A stretch of DNA of 64,000 nt, taken from NCBI GenBank assembly GCA_036571765.1, contig BROE01000007.1:186001-250000 (forward strand), written 5' to 3'. Positions 56,401 through 64,000 of the stretch are shown here, piece by piece. The position numbers and the translations under genes are program-made. Every line of letters starts with the position of its first letter. The first letter of the stretch is position 1. Below the pieces are notes generated by a model. That model was not told the origin of the DNA. It ran no database searches and saw only the letters and a program-made list of their open reading frames with translations. Source of the stretch: Plecoglossus altivelis (taxonomy: Eukaryota > Chordata > Actinopteri > Osmeriformes > Plecoglossidae).

Positions 56401-59400
56401 GCACGCGCGCGCACACACCTTAAAAGTTTGTGATGATTGATACTTGTCACCTCTGGTGACGCAGCCAGCTTGCAACGATGCATGATCACATAACTGTAAC
56501 CAAGTGGAGTCTCATTTCATCTCAAGTTTTAACCCCTTAACCCTTACCCTCACTTTTTAGGGGTAAGAGCTTGGGCTAAGACTGAGAGGAAGGGGTAAGA
56601 CAACTTGGATTGGCCCTATGGTTAAGACTAGCCTTAAACTATGTTTATGCAACTGGCCCCAAAATAATAATTTGTTCAGTCATCTTCAGTTGATGGATAA
56701 GTTCCAGCTGGTATAAACACATATCAGAGGGGGTTGTGTGAATAACTGTCGATCACATCTCCAAAACTTGACATCTTAGCGGTTAGTCCATCTCCTTAGT
56801 GTCCAGAATTTGCAGAAATATTTAAATTATGCATTGTCGGAGTGCAACTATGACAGACCTGGTGTTCAAAAACTTGCAGATTTTGTTGTACGACGTATAA
56901 TGACAAAGACATTGAGAAAAAAGATACTGCAGCTGGCTCACATTTATAGTAATTGAAGATGAAATTATTTGGATGCATTTGAATGCAAATGTTGTGGGCG
57001 GAAATGTTTCAACTTTTCCTTCATTTACCTTTATTAATCTCTCCATCCCCTCCTTGAACCGCCACCTTAACGTGGTGGAGGGGTTTGAGTGCTTGAATGA
57101 TCCCAGGAGCTATGTTGTCGGGGGCAATAAGCCCCTGGTAGGGTTTCCCATGGCAAACTGGTCCTAGGTGACTAGCCAGACTAAGTGCGGTTCAACAAAA
57201 ACCCCTATGACGACAAAACTAAGGAGCATCGCTACGTCGCCCGGAGTGGCGTTACCGGGGCCCCGCCCTGGAGCCAGGCCCGGGGTGGGCGCTCGCAGGC
57301 GAGCGCCTGGTGGCCGGGTCTTTGCCCATGGGACCCGGCCGGGTATAGCCCGAAAAGGCGACGTGGGATCACCTTCCTGCAGGCCCACCACCCACAGGAA
57401 GGACCGTAGGGGGCCGGTGCAGTGTGTTTTGGGCGGCGGTCAGGGGCAGGTGCCTGGACGACCGAGGCCATGCACACGGTCTCTAGCGCTGGGGACATGG
57501 AATGTCACCTCGCTGGCAGGAAAGGAGCCCGAGCTTGTGCGGGAGGTAGAGCGTTACCGGCTAGATATAGTCGGCCTCACCTCCACGCACAGCCTGGGTT
57601 CTGGGTCCATTATCCTCGAGAGAGGCTGGACTCTACATTTCTCTGGCGTTGCTCGCGGGGAGAGGCGGCGGGCTGGCGTGGGCTTGCTCATAGCCCCNGA
57701 TGATGTTGTCCTGATGGCTCCATCGGACCGGGACCTACAGCATGCACTAGAGCGGTTTGCAGCCGAGTGTGAAGCTGCCGGGATGGGAATCAGCACCTCG
57801 AAATCTGAGGCCATGGTTCTCGACCGGAAGAAGGTGGCTTGCTCCCTCCGGGTGGGCGGGGAGCCCTTGCTTCAAGTGGAGGAGTTCAAGTATCTCGGGG
57901 TCTTGTTCACGAGTGAGGGAAGGACGGAACGTGAGATTGACAGGCGGATCGGTGCGGCGGCCGCAGTGATGCGCTCTCTGTACCGGTCCGTCGTGGTGAA
58001 GAAGGAGCTGAGCCGGAAGGCAAAGCTCTCAATTTACCGGTCTATCTACGTTCCTACTCTCACCTATGGTCATGAACTTTGGGTAATGACCGAAAGGACG
58101 AGATCGCGGATACAAGCGGTCGAAATGAGTTTTCTCCGCAGGGTGGCTGGGCGCTCCCTTAGAGATAAGGTGAGGAGCTCGGTCACACGGGAGGAGCTCG
58201 GAGTAGAGCCGCTGCTCCTCCACGTCGAGAGGAGCCAGCTGAGGTGGCTCGGGCATCTGTTTCGGATGCCTCCTGGACGCCTCCCTCGGGAGGTGTTCCG
58301 GGCATGTCCTACCGGGAGGCGGCCCCGGGGAAGACCCAGGACACGCTGGAGGGACTATGTCTCTCGGCTGGCCTGGGAACGCCTCGGGATCCCCCCGGAG
58401 GAGCTGGAGGTGGTGTGCGTGGAGAAGGAAGTCTGGGCCTCCCTGCTCAGACTGCTGCCCCCGCGACCCGGCCCCGGATAAGCGGAAGAAAATGGATGGA
58501 TGGATAATCTCTCCATCTATATCTTATTGATATATAACTGCTAGGTAATACAAATGTTGTTGTAACGTAAAAGGTTTAATTGTTGGTTTAATTTGAATGT
58601 GGTGAAGTTGTTCAAAGGAGACTACAGCATGCTTTTAAAATATTGACATGAACTGCAACACCCATATTGATTTTTTTCCCTTAGTTTGGAAACCCACAGT
58701 TTAAAACTTGCGCTTAAAATTTGATTACTTTTCCTTTTTGCAAATGTAGCAATCATCTTTTTAGAGAATTTTAAAATATTATCGGAAACACTGGAACTCA
58801 CCACTGTGAATCTTCTCGTGTCGTTGCAGCAGGTACTTCTGAATAAAGCTCATATTACACTGACTGCACCTGAAAGGCCTTTCACCTGTGCGATCAAAAA
58901 TACAATCACACACTCTCCATGTTAATGATCAATGTAGACCAACCAAATGCTTTGAAATTGCTCTTAAAATAAACATTAAGTAAATGAAATGTAGAATTTC
59001 CTGAATATGTTTCGTCTCCTACCAAATATTTATGAATCATAAGACATTTTTTGTCCTAAAGCACTGAGAGCCTCTCACCTGTATGAATGAGAACATGTCT
59101 GCGCAGGTGGTAGGAGCTGCGGAAAGCAGCGTTGCAGTGCTCACAGATGTGTGGTTTGGAGTTGGGAGACAGACTGGATCCATCTGCATCCAGGAACATG
59201 GCCTGTAGATATGAGAAATTGCCATTTGTTTCTATACAGACAACGAATTGTAATATTTATAACCCTATTTGTAAATGTTTACAACTCTGCACAGCTTTCG
59301 GAACATTTGTGTTCGATATATGGGGGGCATCTAGAACATGAAAGTATGAAATATACCAATGTAAGATTCTACCTTGGCGGCATCTCCACGTTTTCTTCTT

Positions 59401-60123
59401 GCTTTTCCTCCTTGCCCATCACTGCTCTTGCGCCTTCTTCCTGAGGTCTCTTTTGGCTCCTTCTCTACTCTTCCAGATATCTGCAGAAAGAATCAGACTA
59501 AAGTTACCTGGGTTGTAGTTTGCACTATCCATGTGTAAATAATGCATTGTTGTTTTGAAGTTGCAAAAGGTGAAAACTTCATGACAAATGATTGTATTAA
59601 TAGTTCGCAATATTTAAGTATAGTAGGACAATGTTAAGGAGTTGACCTCTGTTGTAGAGTCATCTTTAATAAAAATTTACATTTATTCTATTTCTTTAAA
59701 AGCTCTGAAGATTCCTCTCACCGGCTCTCCCATGGTCCTCACATTACTGATACTAAGGTCATGGTGAAGCATGTTCTGGTGGCTGCTACCAAAAGACATC
59801 TCTAGCATATCACTGCCCTTCCCTGTGCTTCCTCCTCCTCCAGTGTAAAGCGGCAGACGATAGTCCAAATCGCTCATCCTTTCCTGCTTTATGCCCATGC
59901 TGTGGAGGTAGCCCCCAGATGCCCCATGGTCCGGAGGTGAGTCACGTTCTTTCTTCAGGATCACCTCCTGGGGTAGGTCACTCATGACTGTTTGGGAAGC
60001 CAGGCGGGTAAAGCTAGTGACAGGTGGCAGGTGGCTAAACATAAGCATGCCTGGGGAAAAGTTGGGGTCCATGCCTCCACTGCGCATAAACTCGTTACCT
60101 AGTTTGTCTTGGATAATACTCAT
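51246..60123 (-). CDS. znf281: zinc finger protein 281 (ZNF148/ZNF281 family), complete
   Basis: A nuclear C2H2 factor that binds GC-rich DNA. In mammals ZNF281 regulates stem-cell and EMT genes and is related to ZNF148. Six coding exons on the minus strand: 60123-59722, 59480-59373, 59202-59079, 58885-58802, 53337-53219 and 52892-51246. All introns are GT-AG, phases agree, and the total is 2484 nt, 827 residues. The N-terminus shows MLMFSHLPPVTSFTR, a ZNF281 signature. Two sumoylation-type motifs follow (ILKKE, IKQE). Four fingers lie at about residues 190-295; the fourth is C2HC. Lys-rich clusters follow. The C-terminal half keeps YDDAMQFVKKRRYL and KSGIPDEVLQSLLDHY, and ends with TYQIENFAQAFGSQFKSG and SKTPTSQSFR. 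Intron 4 (5.5 kb) holds a Rex3, a hAT-like element and a SINE. No disabling change seen. Confidence 0.95.
53219..53337 (-). CDS. znf281: znf281 coding exon 5 (finger 3, start of finger 4)
   Basis: Encodes EKPFSCDQCNMCFIQKYHME, the rest of finger 3, then EKPYRCDTCQQ, the first half of finger 4. Acceptor CCTGTAG|GAG, donor CAG|GTGAGT, phase 0. Confidence 0.95.
53376..53409. repeat. TA microsatellite in znf281 intron 4
   Basis: A run of TA dinucleotides just upstream of exon 5 on the minus strand. A second, GATATA-rich stretch lies at 53080-53140 in intron 5. Confidence 0.92.
53658..54802. mobile_element. hAT-like non-autonomous element in znf281 intron 4
   Basis: The left end TAGGGCTTAGCGATAAG and the right end, inverted, TAGGGCTGGGCGATAAAT match the TAGGGCTGGGCGATA termini common on fish hAT-like elements. 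No transposase. A SINE (54388-54740) lies inside near the right end. No 8-bp target duplication could be confirmed. Confidence 0.6.
54388..54740 (+). mobile_element. tRNA-derived SINE, copy 2 (znf281 intron 4)
   Basis: The same family as 5950-6257, with TGGTTAGGGAGTCGGGCTTG (A-box region) and GGTTCGATTTT (B box) followed by the shared body. It has a short duplication of its first bases (GGGGAAGTCG twice) and an extra internal segment (GAACCCCCAATTGCTTCCCG) absent from copy 1. It ends CACTTCACTT. Confidence 0.8.
54803..57034. other. znf281 intron 4 interior, nothing recognised
   Basis: About 2.2 kb of AT-rich intron. Short open frames show no known similarity, except a 56014-56274 frame (KFAKNLGF) that faintly recalls the LINE at 37150. 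Confidence 0.4.
57168..58481 (+). pseudogene. Rex3 ORF of copy 3, joined across a gap
   Basis: An apparently continuous 437-codon frame that exists only because the N keeps frame. The N-terminal endonuclease part (TWNVTSLAGKEPELVREVER) is fused to the C-terminal reverse transcriptase part (AIYRSIYVPTLTYGH-type region through RPRTRWRDYVSRLAWERLG). Both flanking parts are open, suggesting a young element whose full sequence may be intact. It should not be treated as a real short protein. Confidence 0.8.
57698..57698. other. Assembly gap (single N) inside Rex3 copy 3
   Basis: Joins positions equivalent to about 858 and 2754 of Rex3 copy 1. Confidence 0.9.
58802..58885 (-). CDS. znf281: znf281 coding exon 4 (finger 2)
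   Basis: Encodes GERPFRCSQCNMSFIQKYLL and QRHEKIHS: one complete finger, with both splice junctions in linker Gly codons (phase 1/1). Confidence 0.95.
59079..59202 (-). CDS. znf281: znf281 coding exon 3 (finger 1)
   Basis: Encodes KPHICEHCNAAFRSSYHLRR and the rest of finger 1, nearly identical to ZNF281. The donor splits the Gly codon of the HTG linker (G|GTGAGA, phase 1). Confidence 0.95.
59373..59480 (-). CDS. znf281: znf281 coding exon 2
   Basis: A basic linker of 36 residues starting ISGRVEKEPKETSGRRRK. Acceptor TTTCTGCAG|ATA, donor AAG|GTAGAA, phase 0. The Arg/Lys clusters are likely nuclear localisation signals. Confidence 0.9.
59722..60123 (-). CDS. znf281: znf281 coding exon 1 (start codon)
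   Basis: ATG at 60123 opens MSIIQDKLGNEFMRSGGMD. The exon begins at 60161 after the acceptor TTTCCTTACAG, so a non-coding exon must lie upstream. It contains MLMFSHLPPVTSFTR and the motifs ILKKE and IKQE. Donor CCG|GTGAGA, phase 0. Confidence 0.93.
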
Positions 60124-60161
60124 GATGTTTGTTTAAGGGCTGGCAAATAATCTAAATAGGC
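60124..60161 (-). promoter_or_regulatory. znf281: znf281 5' untranslated part of exon 1
   Basis: A 38-nt untranslated leader between the acceptor at 60162 and the ATG. No upstream ATG lies in it. Confidence 0.7.
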
Positions 60162-61180
60162 CTGTAAGGAAATATCCTGAAAGAGATGCAAGAGAACATA
60201 GTATGATTAGTGACTAGAACAATAAACTGACAAATACATTTAATGAATACAGATGTCTTACAAGTCCTCTTCCACGCTTTTCTCCACTGAACTTGTTAAT
60301 AAAGTAGAAAGAGCCATGGAAATACTTGGGTTTGAGGCAGGAGACAAGGTGAACATCGTTTATCATCAAAATGAAAAGGTAATATTAAAAATTTACAGAC
60401 AAAAGGAGGAAACACTCTGAACTTACCAATAATTAGATATTTGTTTAATGAAAGCATGTGGAAGACACATTGAATAATTCAAAGAGTTAAAGGCCAAGGA
60501 AGTAAAATTTGAGCTTGAAAGTATCGCAAAAATATCCCACCCCCTCCAGGCAAAGCCAGTACCCCAAAACACAAGACCATTAGCTGTTTCAGGCTTAAAT
60601 TACAAAATTGTTTGCCTGCCCACTTCTGGATCAAGCCACACCCATTCCAAGTACAGATACAGCACAACATTTAGCAGCTAACTAGCTTAATTGATCATTC
60701 AAATGAATTCTGTGAAGTGCATTAGCTTCATTACATGGAAGTTTCTGTGGTTAGCGCAATTCTTATGTCATAACAGTGGAAACAATCATTTATCAAAATC
60801 ATTAATAGTAAAACATTAATGTTTTGCAAAGCTAAAATTCATCACCAATAAATGCATTTTGTATATATTCAGATATGGGAGAAACTACTCATATTGTAGT
60901 CAGGTTAACTAGCCCACACAGACCTCACATTCTGTTACAAAAGTACCGCGTCAGACACACAATCAGCCCTCTTGATAACCTTAGTATGATTACCCACTAA
61001 ACGCAGATGGGGTTCCCCACTCTGTGTGTGATCCCTTATCTCCAAGGAAGCTCTAAAGGGCTTCATGTATCCATGAAGCCAACACGTATTCAAGCAACCA
61101 TTTGTGGCAGGAATTCCAATAAAGAAGTTAAAGGGCTTAAAAATAACTTTTTGACTTGGTTGCACGAATACTAAGGAGCA
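60162..61180. other. Region upstream of znf281 coding exon 1
   Basis: AT-rich. The first non-coding exon and promoter of znf281 should lie somewhere upstream of 60162, but I could not place them. Confidence 0.35.
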
Positions 61181-61194
61181 CCACAACAAAATAT

Positions 61195-61601
61195 CCATCC
61201 ATCATCTACTGCTAATCCCTGGGAGGGATTGCAGTGCCGCTTGTTCCCATTTAGGGGTCACGGGTGACTGGAGCCTAACCCAGTAACTTTCGGGCCATAG
61301 GCAGGGTACACCCCGGACTGGGGCCAGCAAGTCGCAGGGCTAACACAGAGACACAGACAACCATTCACTCACACATCCACTCTCTAGGGGCAATTTCTCA
61401 ATATACCAATTAACCTATCACATGCATGTCTTTGGACGGTGGGAGGAAGCCGGAGTGCCCGGAGAGAACCCACGGTAACATGGGGAGGACATGCAGACTC
61501 CACCCAGAGAGATCATGTGATGTTGGATTTGGCCCAAGAATCGAACCCAAGATCTCCTTCCTGGGAGGCAAGGGCTCTAACCGCACCGCCACCATGCACC
61601 C
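61195..61601 (-). mobile_element. tRNA-derived SINE with Rex3-like 3' end
   Basis: About 407 bp on the minus strand with the 14-bp duplication CCACAACAAAATAT (61181-61194 and 61602-61615). The head has an A-box-like GGTGGCGGTGCGGTTAGAGC and a B-box GGGTTCGATTC. The last 25 bases (GGATTAGCAGTAGATGATGG and on) align with the Rex3 end (GGATAAGCGGAAGAAAATGG and on). A head-only copy is at 27561-27717. Confidence 0.85.
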
Positions 61602-61799
61602 CCACAACAAAATATGTGTTGTAGAAATATTGTGTACTGTTTGCTTGTTGTCAAGTGCCAACTGTTGAGGTGTGACATTCTTTCCATTACTCTACAAAAT
61701 GCTTGCGGATTGCACAGTAGTATGCGTCTTCTGTGAGCTGATAGTGACTGGTACACTGTTCTACCCAACATTGCATAAACTTGTTCTGTAGATTCTTAA

Positions 61800-62033
61800 C
61801 CCTCGTGCTCTACGATTTCTGCAACTCACCCTGTCCTAAGGGTTAAAAGGGCCCCACACTCAACGCTGAAATAAAGCAGGTTAATTACATCTTTACCCTG
61901 TATCCTTTTGGGTGCTGAAATGTGCAGCCATGCTGAGTTCAATCAAGCGCATACACTTAAAGTCTAATTGTGGGTGTGCGCGCGTGTGCATTTAACATAG
62001 TTGAGTCATTCTGACCCCCGAAGAGCACAAGGG
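61800..62033. mobile_element. Short inverted-repeat element (piggyBac-like MITE)
   Basis: Starts at TTAA (61796-61799) with CCCTCGTGCTCT and ends with the inverse AGAGCACAAGGG near 62033. About 235 bp, non-coding. The TTAA target on the right has changed to TTGT. The ends resemble a TTAACCCTTGTG-type fish MITE. Confidence 0.55.
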
Positions 62034-62039
62034 TTGTTT

Positions 62040-64000
62040 TTTTAGATCAACGACTACTATGATTTAATCACCCCCTTTGCAAGACATTTGCGTTGATTAC
62101 GTTACCTATGCAGTTGAATAATAACTAATGGACGCTTCTCCCTCCCACATATTGAACAACTCTGGCAGATTCTGCTCTTCCCTGTTTTTCAACATGTGGA
62201 AAAAAAGAAAGTCACATTTGCAGGTTGCACATGTGCGAGTTGTAAAAAACACTTGCACAGCCTCAGAATTTGGTTGCAGTCTACAGCCCTGCCATTTATG
62301 AACACAACATAGGCAGACAAAAGACATGACGACATGGGTGAAGGTTTTCATGATCATTGGACTCAATACTGAAACTGAGCCTTTTTAAGGCTTATAATTA
62401 ATAATAATTAGAAACAGAACACAGGATTACATGACTTCTCAATGCTGTTGCACTGTTTCCACTCTTTGCACACAAGTTCCTCCTTCACAAATTAGTCCCT
62501 CATTTCTATACTGCCTAACATAACAGGCCATTTGACGAAACAGCTGAAAATAGCATTTCCAAAATATTGAGAGGCATGGGGGTCCAGTGAGCTACCATAA
62601 ATGACTATTTTGCAACATCTTAGATTTGGCTGGAATGAATGCTCATATTCTCTAGAAGTGTACAAACAAAACAATAGGATATAAGGGATTCTTGATATGA
62701 AAGGATCCGAATGGAAAGCTTGGAATATTGAGTAACCCGACATGAGTAGACTACATTGAAAGGAACAATTGAGTTTAAATCCATTAATACTCTGACCGAT
62801 CATTAGAAGGAGGGATGGGATGTTGTACCTTTCCTGCGCACAATGCAATGCCTGAGATTACCTTTTTTCAACCTAGTCTGTAGATGTAAAAAGGAACAAA
62901 ACTCAAAATTATCTGTCAGACTAGATGTAGTAGGTAGGGTGCGTACTTGATTCATCAAATGGAACCCATTTCACGTGCTACTACACATGTGTAACAGATA
63001 TCCACAGGGGACTGGATCCCGATAAAACGAAACCACATTTACCATTTTCAACAAGAACATTATCTACAGCCATGTGTACACTACCTGTCTTGTGATTCTA
63101 AAAGGTTGTTGCATTGAATAGACTTCATAGAATCAACATGATGCCTATCAAGTAGGTGTATAGCTTAGAATTTCCAAACTAATTACAAGTGGGCCTCACT
63201 TTTGCAATACTTGTACTGTCCTGACAAGTGAAAGACTATACGTTTTACCAGTATAACAGCATCTATCAGACCGTTGAATGTTTATGTCCCTGTGCATTTA
63301 CACTTTTGACAACATGATCAGTCATTACAAGTGTTGATGTCGGCTGTGCATTTATAAATTAACTGTAGTCTAAACCCAAACGTATGTGACATCCTAGGAA
63401 CTATAATTTGGCTGAATATTTGTGGAGCTGCACAACTCCAGTTCAAATGAAGTAAGCACCGATAACAACAAACTAGATACTGACTAACGTTCTGACCTTG
63501 CCTTGACTCAATGCGCAGCCTTAATTTATTACGTCTGCAAAAACGTCCCTGTTTGAAGACTTATGGGTCAATAAAACATTTTATAACACGTTTGCCTTGT
63601 AATTGATTTCATTCCTTTGAAAAGTTATTAACCATATATATATAATTTTGTGTTTATTTCACCATTTTTGCTCTGATATGACCTGTAGTGTCAAATAACC
63701 GTAATTTCAAATGGTAATAAATGTTAATACAGACTCCCCTAATCTTTCAAACCATAGGAGAATAGTTTAGGTTGTTTGGCAAACAGACAACCTACAAAAT
63801 CATTATCATTTGCATAATTAATGATAAATGTAGAGAGACATAAATTGCAAAAAACATCACTGGTTTTAAAAATGGTACTGAGACATTTCACTGGTATTGG
63901 TGCTGATAACTGAAATGTTGGTACCATGACAATACTACTAGCTATCCTGCTAAATTCGGTAACAAGTAAATCCAGTGGTAAACACTGACTTTGTGAGAGC
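62040..64000. other. Right edge of window, nothing recognised
   Basis: AT-rich non-coding sequence without supported exons or repeats. It may include the distal promoter or first intron of znf281. Confidence 0.3.

Larger units (their letters stand above)
57048..58504 (+). mobile_element. Rex3 LINE, copy 3 (znf281 intron 4, antisense)
   Basis: Complete 5' head (CCTCCTTGAACCGCCACC) and ATGGATGG tail, flanked by the 13-bp duplication TAATCTCTCCATC (57035-57047 and 58505-58517). A single N at 57698 joins endonuclease sequence (GLLIAP) directly to the catalytic DDVVLMAPSD, so about 1.9 kb of Rex3 is missing from the assembly or the element. It opposes the direction of znf281. Confidence 0.94.

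Noticed and set aside
57168..58481. A continuous 437-codon frame that could be taken for a short Rex3-derived protein
   Set aside because: It spans an N and joins distant parts of the element; only the flanks are real.
61540..61601. Possible genuine tRNA gene on the minus strand
   Set aside because: The tRNA-like head is followed by a repeated body, a LINE-like tail and a target duplication; it is a SINE head.

Overview
This window comes from a ray-finned (teleost) fish genome. It carries Rex3 (RTE-clade) retrotransposons that contain both sequences I remember as the standard Rex3 PCR primer sites. It also has CR1/L2-type LINEs, Tc1-like DNA transposons with long inverted repeats, tRNA-derived SINEs and a fish-type endogenous retrovirus. 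The host genes are intron-rich vertebrate genes. Most of the 64 kb is transposon and intron; only about 3 kb is host coding sequence, all on the minus strand.

Host genes, read on the minus strand from right to left. (1) A complete six-exon znf281 gene (CDS 60123 to 51246, 827 residues, four zinc fingers). (2) A disabled ubtf-like gene (about 34050 to 22749). Its exons resemble the UBF N-terminus and HMG box 1 but carry an in-frame stop and two frameshifts, and a retrovirus sits in the following intron. Two intact acidic exons at 23002-22749 may be its tail. (3) An atxn7l3-like gene (CDS 21453 to 11661, seven exons, 200 residues). It keeps the SGF11 zinc-finger half but has no SCA7 domain. As I recall, UBTF and ATXN7L3 are same-strand neighbours in human in this order, so the pair looks like one partly eroded copy of that block.

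Mobile layer. Rex3 copies lie at 213-3555, 12566-14750 (inside a Tc1-like element, itself inside the last atxn7l3 intron), 34425-34700 (relic), 35822-43922 (split by two other LINEs) and 57048-58504 (inside znf281 intron 4). Four of them have visible target-site duplications. CR1/L2-group LINEs lie at about 3870-7745, 38768-43306 and 44445-47872. The retrovirus (24642 to about 32060, minus) has a primer site for tRNA-Tyr, gag and pol but no env and no recognisable 3' LTR, and it carries its own nested insertions. A SINE at 61195-61601 ends like Rex3, so its partner LINE can be read in this window.

Assembly cautions. Single Ns at 13287 and 57698 join non-adjacent parts of Rex3. The stretch 39540-40935 is an indel-ridden second copy of 38228-39530, and 41230-41800 is low-complexity A-rich sequence inside a LINE; both look like uncorrected long-read filler. 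I found no CRISPR, no ordinary tRNA or rRNA gene and no bacterial feature. The most unusual biology is the eroding ubtf/atxn7l3 block and the nested transposon stratigraphy; I see no wholly new system.
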